Source: Rhodanobacteraceae bacterium UBA703
GTDB lineage: Bacteria; Pseudomonadota; Gammaproteobacteria; Xanthomonadales; Rhodanobacteraceae
Reading direction: 5' to 3'
Length of the DNA: 64,000 bases
Assembly: GCA_002297645.1 (NCBI GenBank)
Contig: DBMH01000098.1
Span: 56,035-120,034 of the forward strand
Part shown: positions 7,400 to 14,983 of the stretch, in pieces
Numbering within the stretch: position 1 is the first letter of the stretch
Layout: each line of letters opens with the position of its first letter
The notes under the pieces: generated by a model
What the model saw: only the letters and a program-made list of their open reading frames with translations
What the model was told of the DNA's origin: nothing
Database searches by the model: none
Program-made: the position numbers and the translations under genes

Positions 7400-9790
7400 T
7401 CAGCTGGCGGGGGGCGCGGGCGTCGCTGCAGGGGCCGTGTCGTGCGTGCTGCGCAGGCGCGCGACGATGGCGTCGAGGGCCCGGTCGAACAGCGGTACCT
7501 CCTCGAGCACGATGGCGCTGCCGCGGCGCAGCTCCACCGCGAGCGCGGCGACGGTCTTGTCGCAGACCTTCAGGCCGCGGCGGTTGACGAACAGGTACTT
7601 GGAGCTGATCGGGCTGATCCAGGAGAGCTTCGCGCGCTCGCGCTGGTCTTCATCGTCGATGAACTCGATCCAGGTGCCGACCTTGAGCTCGCGCACCATG
7701 CGGACGAACTCGTCGTCTTCGGCCAGCGGCTCGGCCGGCGTCTCGGGTTCGACGCTGCCGGAACTGAGGACGACTTCCTCGACCGGGCTCTGCACGGCCA
7801 CGGCCGGAGCCGGCGCAGCGGCTTCCGTGTCGGCCTCGGCTGCCGCGGATTCGACCACCGGGCCGAGATTGCTTTCGATGACTTCCTTCGCGCTGCGCGT
7901 CTCGACTTTCTGGCCGTCGAGCAGGCGCCGGTAGAACTGCGACAGCTCCTGCATGAGCTGGCGCACGTCGCTGTCGTGGTAGGCGACCGTGGCGAGGCCG
8001 TGCCGCAGGGCCTTCTCGAGCTGCGGCAGCAAGGCGCGCAGGCGCGTGTGCTCGCTCTCGGTCGTCTTCGGCTGGGCGCTCCAGACGAACTCGTCGGCGA
8101 AGCGCAGGGCGTTCTTCCACTCGTCCGAATCCTCGCCCTGGCGCAGCAGGATCAGCACGAGATAGTTCGCCCACGGGCGCGACAGCACGCTATGCACGAC
8201 CGGCGGCAGGTCGCGGTTCTCGATGCGCTTCAGGATCTCGCGCGCGGACGTACGGCGGGCATCCAGCAGCTTCTCGCGCCCGCGCGTCGCCTCGGCGGCA
8301 CGCTGTTCGGCGAGATCGGCGCGCTTGTGGTGCTGTTCGATGAAGTCGTCGAACGACTCCAGCTCCCGCTCGAACACGCCGACGTCGTCGTCGAAGTCGT
8401 TGAGCACGCGATCGACGGAGGCCTTGATGCGATCGTGCAGGCGATGGTCGCGATCGGATTCCTCCGACCAGCCCTTGCCGGCCTCGGCCAGGGTGTCGAG
8501 CAGGCGCCGCGCCGGATGCGCCTTCTGCGCGAACAGGTGCTTGTCGAGGATCGCGACCTTCAGGTAGGGGATCTGCAGGCGGCCGAGGATGGCCTGGATC
8601 TGCGCCGGCAGGTTGCGGTCGCGCAGGATGTACTCGAACAGCATGCCGACGAGGTCGATGGTGTCCTCGTCCGCGCTGGAGACCCGGCGATCCTTCGCGT
8701 CCTCGGACAGCCGGTTGACCTGTTCGAGCAGTTCGCGCTTGATCTGCTGCACGGCCTGCGCCGCGTCGGTGACGCTGTCGGCCTGCGCACGCGCGGCCAG
8801 GGACTGGTTCTGCAGGATGGTCAGCGCGCTGAGCAGGTCGGTCGGGCTGAGACCGGGCGTTCCCGGCGCGCCGCTGCCGGCGGCCGGCACGAAGTCGCCG
8901 CTGCCGCGACGGCTCGCCAGCAAGGAGCGCAGGGTGCCGTAGAGCTCGGCCTGCAACTCGTTCGAGACGTTCGATGCGTAGTAGGGACCGCCCGGTGCGA
9001 CGTCCCCGATCTCGGCGGAGCCGTCCGCCACGCCGCCGTGGACGGGTGACGCCGGATTGGGATTGCGCGTCCCCTGCGGGACCGAGTGCCGTACCTGCGG
9101 CAGTACGCCGGCGCGGATCAGTTCGACGTTGACCTCGTCGTAGACGGGTTCGAGCCCCGTCATCACGTAGCGGTCGAACAGCTTGTAGACGATCAGCTTG
9201 ACCTGCACGTTGACGTCGAACTCGCGCACCGCCACGCGGAACGCCTGCCCCAGCGCGGCCGGTCCGATCGGATTGTTCGAGTCCTCGACCTTGCCGCCGC
9301 CGATGATCACCGACAGGCGCTGGTTGAGCTGGTACATCGCGCGGGTGAGCCGGTTCTCCGCTTTCGCGACCATGCTGGTGACGGCCAGCGATTCCTCCAG
9401 TTCCTGGTCGTCGACCAGCGACAGGCCGCTGTTCGGCGACTGCGGCGCGACTTCCGGCCGCGCCGTGCGCAGCTTGCCTTCCGCGAAGTCGGTGAAGGCC
9501 TTGGTCGCCTGCTCCTGGAACAGGCGCTCGACCAGTTGGCGCTTCTTGCGCACCTCGCGCATGCCGTCGAAGTACTCGGTCTGCACGGCGTTGCTGCCGG
9601 CGCGCTCGGCGAGGTCGAACAGCGCGTCGTCGACGTTCTCGAACAGCGTGTTGACCAGGGCGTTGATGCGTTTGAGCGAGATGCCCCGGACGAGCTTGAG
9701 CAGGTCGCCGAGGCGGTCGCTGCTGGTGGCCGCGGCCACCTGGCGCTGCTGCAGGTCGACGACGTTCTGGGATTCGTTGACGGATGTCAT
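7400..9790 (-). CDS. DUF1631 family large protein
   Basis: A 796-residue cytosolic protein of the DUF1631 family, common in Xanthomonadales and pseudomonads and without an assigned function. The sequence is largely charged and helical, with heptad-like stretches around residues 80-180 and 480-560, an alanine/proline-rich linker near 640-690, and a compact C-terminal module WIEFIDDEDQRERAKLSWIS...KYLFVNRRGLKV. That module reads like a PilZ-type beta barrel but lacks the N-terminal RxxxR c-di-GMP motif; this is my inference. No signal peptide or membrane helix. The ATG at 9790 was chosen over one 17 codons upstream because the upstream part is only arginine-rich. It runs alone, with 257 bp to nadC. 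Confidence 0.8.
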   Translation of the reverse strand: MTSVNESQNVVDLQQRQVAAATSSDRLGDLLKLVRGISLKRINALVNTLFENVDDALFDLAERAGSNAVQTEYFDGMREVRKKRQLVERLFQEQATKAFTDFAEGKLRTARPEVAPQSPNSGLSLVDDQELEESLAVTSMVAKAENRLTRAMYQLNQRLSVIIGGGKVEDSNNPIGPAALGQAFRVAVREFDVNVQVKLIVYKLFDRYVMTGLEPVYDEVNVELIRAGVLPQVRHSVPQGTRNPNPASPVHGGVADGSAEIGDVAPGGPYYASNVSNELQAELYGTLRSLLASRRGSGDFVPAAGSGAPGTPGLSPTDLLSALTILQNQSLAARAQADSVTDAAQAVQQIKRELLEQVNRLSEDAKDRRVSSADEDTIDLVGMLFEYILRDRNLPAQIQAILGRLQIPYLKVAILDKHLFAQKAHPARRLLDTLAEAGKGWSEESDRDHRLHDRIKASVDRVLNDFDDDVGVFERELESFDDFIEQHHKRADLAEQRAAEATRGREKLLDARRTSAREILKRIENRDLPPVVHSVLSRPWANYLVLILLRQGEDSDEWKNALRFADEFVWSAQPKTTESEHTRLRALLPQLEKALRHGLATVAYHDSDVRQLMQELSQFYRRLLDGQKVETRSAKEVIESNLGPVVESAAAEADTEAAAPAPAVAVQSPVEEVVLSSGSVEPETPAEPLAEDDEFVRMVRELKVGTWIEFIDDEDQRERAKLSWISPISSKYLFVNRRGLKVCDKTVAALAVELRRGSAIVLEEVPLFDRALDAIVARLRSTHDTAPAATPAPPAS

Positions 9791-9902
9791 GGTGCGATAC
9801 CTGCGTCGCTGCCGGCGCTTCCCCCGACGTACGGGCCGCATGCTCCCGCAGGGCCGGTTACGGCGTTGTGAAACCTGTCACTCGGGAAGGTCGGCCGTCG
9901 AA

Positions 9903-10172
9903 TCATGGGCGCGGGAAGTCCGCCAGTTGCGAGGTCTCGATGGATTCGTCGACCAGCATCACCGGGATGTCGTCGTCGACGCGGTAGATCCGGCGGCTGT
10001 CGCGCGTGACCAGGCCGGCGGCGAGGGTCCGCCCGACCGCGCTGCCGGCGTGGTCGCGGACGTCGCCGGCGGCGATCGCCCGGTTGAGGACGGAGAGCTC
10101 GGGCGGGTCGAGCGGGCGCAGCGGCGCCTTCGTCAGCGGGCAGCAGAGGATGTCGAGCAAGCGCTTGTCCAT
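9903..10172 (-). CDS. Trm112-like / UPF0434-type small protein
   Basis: An 89-residue protein that starts [18 protein letters not shown], the signature of the Trm112/YcaR family. In eukaryotes and archaea Trm112 activates methyltransferases; the bacterial role is unclear. It is longer than E. coli YcaR, with extra residues between the CCP motif and the closing [14 protein letters not shown] block that the family shares. The usual second cysteine pair for zinc is not present. It is divergent from purE with 73 bp between them. Confidence 0.85.
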   Translation of the reverse strand: MDKRLLDILCCPLTKAPLRPLDPPELSVLNRAIAAGDVRDHAGSAVGRTLAAGLVTRDSRRIYRVDDDIPVMLVDESIETSQLADFPRP

Positions 10173-10215
10173 GGGCATCCGGATTGCGCCGGGCGGTGGC
10201 CGGTGCGAATGTGCG

Positions 10216-10221
10216 TACAAT
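10216..10221 (+). promoter_or_regulatory. Possible -10 box for purE
   Basis: TACAAT lies 25 bp upstream of the purE start in the short divergent gap. I see no good -35 at the right distance, so this is only a weak call. Confidence 0.3.
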
Positions 10222-10245
10222 AGCGATTTACGCGTGCCACGACCA

Positions 10246-10746
10246 ATGACAGAGCGCCCAAAAATCGGAGTCGTCATGGGGTCCCGCTCGGACTGGGACA
10301 CGATGCGCCATGCGGCGGAAACGCTGGAGCGGCTGGGCGTTCCCCACGAGGTCCGCGTCGTTTCGGCGCACCGCACGCCCGACCTGCTGTTCGACTATGC
10401 CGACCAGGCGATCGGGCGCGGCCTGTCGGCGATCATCGCCGGCGCCGGCGGCGCCGCGCACCTGCCGGGCATGCTGGCCGCCAAGACGCGGCTGCCGGTG
10501 CTCGGCGTGCCGGTACAGTCGCACGCGCTCAATGGCATGGATTCCCTGCTGTCGATCGTGCAGATGCCGGCGGGGATTCCCGTCGCGACCTTCGCGATCG
10601 GCCGCGCGGGCGCGATCAACGCGGCGCTCTGCGCCACCGCGATCCTCGCCGGCGCCGATGCCGAACTCGCGGCGCGGCTCGACGCGTTCCGCCGCGAGCA
10701 GACCGACACCGTCCTGGCCCATCCGGATCCGCGCGAGACGGCATGA
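10246..10746 (+). CDS. purE: N5-carboxyaminoimidazole ribonucleotide mutase
   Basis: Class I PurE, 166 residues. It moves the carboxyl group of N5-CAIR to C4 to give CAIR in purine synthesis. Key blocks are [10 protein letters not shown] near the N-terminus (phosphate binding), SAHRTPD with the catalytic His, [15 protein letters not shown] and GVPVQS. The ATG at 10246 follows the usual family start. The partner purK is downstream, but a 199-bp gap filled with palindromic repeat DNA separates them, unlike the tight purEK arrangement of many relatives. Confidence 0.97.
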   Translation: MTERPKIGVVMGSRSDWDTMRHAAETLERLGVPHEVRVVSAHRTPDLLFDYADQAIGRGLSAIIAGAGGAAHLPGMLAAKTRLPVLGVPVQSHALNGMDSLLSIVQMPAGIPVATFAIGRAGAINAALCATAILAGADAELAARLDAFRREQTDTVLAHPDPRETA

Positions 10747-10769
10747 GCAGGTGCGAGCCGGGGGTCTTC

Positions 10770-10895
10770 ACCTCTCCCTCCTCGGGTAGAGGATGCGCCG
10801 CAGGCGCGGCTGGGAGCGTCCGGAGCGAGGTGTCCCGCTCCGCTCACCCTCGTCCCATCCCTTTCCCGGCGACGGGAGAGAACATGTCAGTGCCG
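10770..10895. repeat. Palindromic intergenic repeat element between purE and purK
   Basis: This stretch holds several short fold-backs, among them GGAGCG/CGCTCC and TTCCCG/CGGGAG. Translated on the minus strand it reads SLPSPGKGWDEGER, which I recognise as the pattern of the common CCCTCTCCC/GGGAGAGGG repeats of proteobacterial genomes. It carries no gene of its own. Confidence 0.5.
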
Positions 10896-10945
10896 CGCGG
10901 ATCCTCCCCGCACGGACTTTGCGAAGAATTCGGGTCGTCCCGCAC

Positions 10946-12082
10946 ATGCAAACGATAGGTATCCTGGGCGCCGGCCAGCTGGCCCGCATGCTCGCACTGG
11001 CCGGCGCACCGCTCGGCCTGCGCTTCCTCGTCGTCGATACGGCGGCCGATGCGTGCGCGGGGCAGGTCGCCCCCCTGCTGCTGGCGGACTGGCGCGACTT
11101 CGACCGGCTCGCCGATTTCGCGTCACGAATCGACGTGGCGACGTTCGATTTCGAGAACGTGCCGGCCGAAACCGCGCAGTGGCTGACGGAGCACGTGCCG
11201 GTGTTCCCGAACCCGCGCGCGCTGGCGACGTCGCAGGACCGCCTGGAAGAGAAGACGCTGTTCCGCCGCATTGGCCTGGAGACACCGGATTTCGAGGCGG
11301 TCGACAGTCGGGACGACCTCGCCCGGGCCGTCGAGCGCCTCGGCGTGCCGTCCATTCTCAAGACACGCCGGCTCGGCTACGACGGCAAGGGCCAGTTCCG
11401 CCTGAAATCGCCGGCCGACGTCGACGCGGCCTGGGCCGCGCTCGGTGGCGCGCCGTCGATCCTCGAGGCCTTCGTGCCGTTCGAGCGCGAGCTGTCGGTC
11501 GTCGCCGTACGTTCGCGCGAGGGGGAATTCCGCGCCTATCCGCTGACGCAGAACTGGCACGCCGACGGCATCCTTTCCGCCAGTCTTGCACCCGCGCCGG
11601 ACAGCGAGGCGCTGGCGCCGCTCGCGTTCGCGCATGCCCGGCGCATCGCCGAGGAACTGGACTACGTCGGCACCTTCGCGCTGGAACTGTTCGTCCAGGG
11701 AGGCCGATTGCTCGGCAACGAGATGGCGCCGCGCGTGCACAACTCCGGCCACTGGACGATCGAAGGGGCGCCGGCCAGCCAGTTCGAGAACCATCTGCGT
11801 GCCGTGCTCGGCCTGCCGCTCGGCGACACGTCGGCGCTCGACATCCACGTCATGCTGAACTGGGTCGGCGAACTGCCGCCGGCGACGCCGATCCTGGCCG
11901 AGCCGCGTGCGCACTGGCACGACTATGGCAAGAGTGCGCGTCCCGGCCGCAAGGTCGGCCACGCGACAGTGTGCGCTCGCAGCGCGGAGGAGATGCGCGA
12001 GCGCCTGACCCGGCTCGGCAGGGCGCTCGGGCGAGAGGAACAGGTCGCTCCCGTGCTGGCCGTATTGAAGGGCGCGGGCTGA
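10946..12082 (+). CDS. purK: N5-carboxyaminoimidazole ribonucleotide synthase
   Basis: ATP-grasp enzyme (378 residues) that carboxylates AIR with bicarbonate and ATP to N5-CAIR, the substrate of PurE. The N-terminus MQTIGILGAGQLARML is the family signature. ATP-grasp blocks follow: PSILKTRRLGYDGKGQ at about residue 135, EAFVPFERELSVVAVRS, and ELFVQGGRLLGNEMAPRVHNSGHWTI near 250-275. The ATG at 10946 was chosen because the family motif begins there; the frame stays open upstream through the repeat region. No clear ribosome site is visible. Confidence 0.96.
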   Translation: MQTIGILGAGQLARMLALAGAPLGLRFLVVDTAADACAGQVAPLLLADWRDFDRLADFASRIDVATFDFENVPAETAQWLTEHVPVFPNPRALATSQDRLEEKTLFRRIGLETPDFEAVDSRDDLARAVERLGVPSILKTRRLGYDGKGQFRLKSPADVDAAWAALGGAPSILEAFVPFERELSVVAVRSREGEFRAYPLTQNWHADGILSASLAPAPDSEALAPLAFAHARRIAEELDYVGTFALELFVQGGRLLGNEMAPRVHNSGHWTIEGAPASQFENHLRAVLGLPLGDTSALDIHVMLNWVGELPPATPILAEPRAHWHDYGKSARPGRKVGHATVCARSAEEMRERLTRLGRALGREEQVAPVLAVLKGAG

Positions 12083-12180
12083 TCCGGTCCATGGGGCGTG
12101 CCGTCACCGAATGCCGCACGGACGACGGAGTACGCCAACGCCTGGGGGATGCCGGTACGTCCCCGTTCCGGGCCGTGGCA

Positions 12181-12221
12181 AAAACGAAAACGCCCGCGTC
12201 GGCGGTAGGCCGGCGCGGGCG
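12181..12221 (-). terminator. Terminator of sodB
   Basis: CGCCCGCG (12191-12198) pairs with CGCGGGCG (12214-12221), and CGGC/GCCG continues the stem inside. Read on the minus strand it is followed by TTTTCGTTTT, so it terminates sodB transcripts; purK converges from the other side. Confidence 0.8.
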
Positions 12222-12265
12222 TGGTTTCCCGGATGCGGGCGGCGCGGAAGCTGCGCCGTCGCCGG

Positions 12266-12844
12266 TCAGGCCATCTGGCTCGCCACGAAATCCCAGTTGA
12301 CGAGGTTCCAGAACGCCTCGACGTACTTCGGGCGCGCGTTGCGGTAGTCGATGTAGTAGGCGTGCTCCCACACGTCGCAGGTCAGCAGCGGACGATCCGT
12401 GCCGGTGATCGGCGTGCCGGCGTTCGACGTGCTGGCGAGCGCGAGGCTGCCGTCCGGGCGCTGCACCAGCCAGCCCCAACCGGAGCCGAAGGTTCCGACG
12501 CTGGTCTTGGTGAACTCGTCCTTGAACTGGGCGAAGCCGCCGAACGCCTTGTTGATCGCGTCGGCGAGGCGGCCGGTCGGCTCACCGCCGCCGTTCGGCG
12601 CCAGGCAGTTCCAGTAGAACGTGTGGTTCCAGATCTGCGCGGCGTTGTTGAACATGCCGCCGGAGGACTTCTTGATGATCTCCTCGAGGGAGAGGTTCTC
12701 GAACTCCGTGCCCTTGATCTGGTTGTTGAGGTTCGTGACGTAGGTCTGGTGATGCTTGCCGTAGTGGTAGTCGATGGTTTCCGCGGAAATGTGCGGAGCC
12801 AGCGCGTCGCGCGCCCACGGAAGCGGAGGAAGTTCGATCGCCAT
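12266..12844 (-). CDS. sodB: Superoxide dismutase, Fe type
   Basis: Cytosolic superoxide dismutase of 192 residues. Metal ligands are visible: His27 in YHYGKHH, His74 in WNHTFYW, and Asp/His in [10 protein letters not shown] near residue 157. The Gln in [13 protein letters not shown], placed before the second ligand, and the AQ pair point to the iron rather than manganese form. The AAGGAGA ribosome site is strong. It is divergent from grxD, with a 149-bp shared upstream region, and ends in a hairpin terminator. Confidence 0.96.
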   Translation of the reverse strand: MAIELPPLPWARDALAPHISAETIDYHYGKHHQTYVTNLNNQIKGTEFENLSLEEIIKKSSGGMFNNAAQIWNHTFYWNCLAPNGGGEPTGRLADAINKAFGGFAQFKDEFTKTSVGTFGSGWGWLVQRPDGSLALASTSNAGTPITGTDRPLLTCDVWEHAYYIDYRNARPKYVEAFWNLVNWDFVASQMA

Positions 12845-12993
12845 CGGGAGTCTCCTTGCCGACTGGTGGAGGAAAACGGAGGGGTCTCGCAGTCTATGGA
12901 GTCGCGCCCTCCCAAATCAACCGAACCGGTGCGAACTGGTACCATGCGGGCCTCGACGCGATATCGCGCCGCGCCTTCCATCCGAGAGTCATC

Positions 12994-13308
12994 ATGGACG
13001 TCATCGAACGCATCAAGTCCACCGTCGAATCGCAGCCGATCGTGCTGTTCATGAAGGGGACGCCGCAATTCCCGATGTGCGGTTTCTCCAGCCGCACCGC
13101 GCAGGCGCTGAAGGCGGTCGGGGCGAGCTTCCATTCGGTCAATGTGCTGGAAGATCCCGAGATCCGCGCGAACCTGCCGCGTTACTCCAACTGGCCGACG
13201 TTCCCGCAGTTGTTCATCAACGGCGAGTTGATCGGCGGCTGCGACATCACGCTGGAGCTGTACGAGTCCGGCGAGCTGGAGCGCCTGGTCCAGGACACGC
13301 AGGGCTGA
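12994..13308 (+). CDS. grxD: Monothiol glutaredoxin, Grx4 (GrxD) family
   Basis: A 104-residue monothiol glutaredoxin. The active site is CGFS (Cys29) in KGTPQFPMCGFS; the cis-proline block is WPTFPQLFINGELIGGCD. Proteins of this family carry glutathione-ligated [2Fe-2S] clusters and work in iron-sulfur trafficking together with BolA. The ATG at 12994 was chosen because the family starts there; the frame stays open upstream. The following SDR gene begins three bases after the stop. Confidence 0.96.
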   Translation: MDVIERIKSTVESQPIVLFMKGTPQFPMCGFSSRTAQALKAVGASFHSVNVLEDPEIRANLPRYSNWPTFPQLFINGELIGGCDITLELYESGELERLVQDTQG

Positions 13309-13310
13309 TC

Positions 13311-14081
13311 GTGCTCGATCACGTACGCCCGGCGGACGGCACGCCGTCGCCCGCCGCCGATTCCCTGCGCGATCGCGTGGTGCTCGTCACCGGTGCCACC
13401 GGAGGCCTCGGCCGAGCCGTTGCGCTGGCCGCGGCGGCGGCTGCCGCCACGGTGGTGCTGCTGGGACGCAAGGTGCGTCCGCTCGAAAAGCTCTACGACG
13501 AGATCGAGGCGCTCGGTGCGCCGACACCGGCGATCTATCCGATGGATCTGGCCGGAGCGACGCCGCGTGATTTCGCCGAGCTGGCCGCGGCGGTCGAGCG
13601 CGGCGTCGGTCGCCTGGACGGGCTGGTGCACGCCGCTGCGCATTTCGACACCCTGCAGCCGTTCGAGCAGCAGACTGCCGCGGAATGGACGCGTTCGCAG
13701 CAGGTCAACCTGCATGCGCCGGCGCTGCTGACCCAGGCCTGCCTTCCGTTGATGCGGCGCTCCGATGATGCGGCGATCGTGTTCGTGTTCGACGACGTGG
13801 AACGCGTCGGCAAGGCGTTCTGGGGCGGATACGGCGTCGCCAAGCACGGCCTTGCCGGTCTCGCTTCGATCCTTCACCAGGAAACGGACAGCTCGACCGT
13901 CCGCACGCATGCGCTTCTGCCGGGCCCCATGCGGACCGCCCTGCGCCGCGCCGCGTACTACGGTGAGAACACCCTGGTCCATCCGGAGCCGGCGTTCGCG
14001 GCCGCTGCCGCCGTTTGGCTGCTCGGTCGCGAAGGCGCCGCGTTGCGCGGCAAGGTGCTGGACCTGCGCCCGACGGTTTGA
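13311..14081 (+). CDS. Short-chain dehydrogenase/reductase, YciK-like, catalytic Ser absent
   Basis: A 256-residue SDR that starts with GTG two bases after the grxD stop, so the two are coupled. The Rossmann motif is TGATGGLG at residues 27-34, and Tyr174-x3-Lys178 (YGVAKHG) is present. At the site of the catalytic serine the sequence reads VFDDVERVGK, where relatives such as E. coli YciK have FTSSSVGR, and the NAG motif reads AAA. The fold is clear but normal dehydrogenase activity is doubtful. The overall order of motifs follows the YciK subgroup. Substrate unknown. Confidence 0.85.
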   Translation: MLDHVRPADGTPSPAADSLRDRVVLVTGATGGLGRAVALAAAAAAATVVLLGRKVRPLEKLYDEIEALGAPTPAIYPMDLAGATPRDFAELAAAVERGVGRLDGLVHAAAHFDTLQPFEQQTAAEWTRSQQVNLHAPALLTQACLPLMRRSDDAAIVFVFDDVERVGKAFWGGYGVAKHGLAGLASILHQETDSSTVRTHALLPGPMRTALRRAAYYGENTLVHPEPAFAAAAAVWLLGREGAALRGKVLDLRPTV

Positions 14082-14088
14082 CCGGCCT

Positions 14089-14136
14089 CTGGAGTCCGTA
14101 CTCCAGCGCCTGGTCCTACAATGACGCAGTAGGACC
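14089..14136. promoter_or_regulatory. Two adjacent dyads upstream of the marC-family gene
   Basis: CTGGAGT/ACTCCAG (14089-14095 with 14100-14106, loop CCGT) is followed after five bases by GGTCCTAC/GTAGGACC (14112-14119 with 14129-14136). The second dyad contains a -10-like TACAAT at 14117-14122. The first may be a weak terminator of the SDR gene and the second an operator over a promoter, or both may be hairpins of one leader. No T-run follows either. Confidence 0.4.
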
Positions 14137-14295
14137 CGTCCCGGAGGGAAGCGGTGCCGCATCGCGTGTCCGCGCGCCGGCGCGGGAAGCCGCGACGTCA
14201 TCGGAGCCTGCTTGCTGGCCGCGGCGGAGCCCGCGGTTCCGTACCTCCGGGTTTGCCACCGGAGCCGCACCCCTGCAGCAACCAACGGAAAGCCC

Positions 14296-14907
14296 ATGGA
14301 AAGTTCGATGAGCACGCTGTCCGCCGGTGTCCTGTTGTTCCTCATCATGGACCCGGTCGGAAACATCCCGCTGTTCCTCAGCGTCCTGAAGAACTGCGCA
14401 CCCGAGCGACGCATGCTGGTGATCGTGCGCGAGATGCTGATCGCGCTGGTCACGCTGTTCGCGTTCCTGTTCGGTGGCCAGTACCTGCTGCATTTCCTCC
14501 AGCTCAAGCAGGAATCGGTGGCGATCGCGGGCGGGATCATCCTGTTCATCATCGGCGTGCGCATGATCTTTCCTCCCCAGAACGGCATCTTCGGCGGGGA
14601 GGAAGGCAGCGAGCCGTTCATCGTGCCGCTGGCGATCCCGGCCGTGGCCGGTCCGTCGACGATCGCGGCCGTCATGCTGCTGGCCAACAGCCACCCGGGG
14701 CGCACGGTCGACTGGAGCGTGGCCCTGCTCGTCGCCTGGCTGCTGACCTTGCTGATCCTGCTGTCGTCGACCTTCCTGTTCCGCATCCTCGGCCTGCGCG
14801 TGCTGACGGCGATGGAGCGCCTCATGGGCATGCTGCTGGTCGCGCTGTCGGTACAGATGTTCCTCGACGGCGTGGTCGCATACGTGAAGCTCGCCATTTC
14901 ACATTGA
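14296..14907 (+). CDS. MarC family integral membrane protein
   Basis: A 203-residue inner-membrane protein of the MarC (UPF0056) family. About six hydrophobic segments are visible, with the family pattern FLIMDPVGNIPLFLSVL near the N-terminus and PLAIPAVAGPSTIAAVM around residues 115-131. MarC was once linked to multiple antibiotic resistance, but that role was withdrawn and the function is unknown. The ATG at 14296 has GGAAA upstream; an ATG at 14308 is an alternative. The 214-bp upstream gap carries two dyads and a GC-rich stretch. Monocistronic by spacing. Confidence 0.9.
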   Translation: MESSMSTLSAGVLLFLIMDPVGNIPLFLSVLKNCAPERRMLVIVREMLIALVTLFAFLFGGQYLLHFLQLKQESVAIAGGIILFIIGVRMIFPPQNGIFGGEEGSEPFIVPLAIPAVAGPSTIAAVMLLANSHPGRTVDWSVALLVAWLLTLLILLSSTFLFRILGLRVLTAMERLMGMLLVALSVQMFLDGVVAYVKLAISH

Positions 14908-14983
14908 GGCGTACGACCGGCAGGCGCAAAGCTGTTGTAATACGGGGACGCTAGCGTGCCGAGAATGTCTGGGGAGATGTGCC

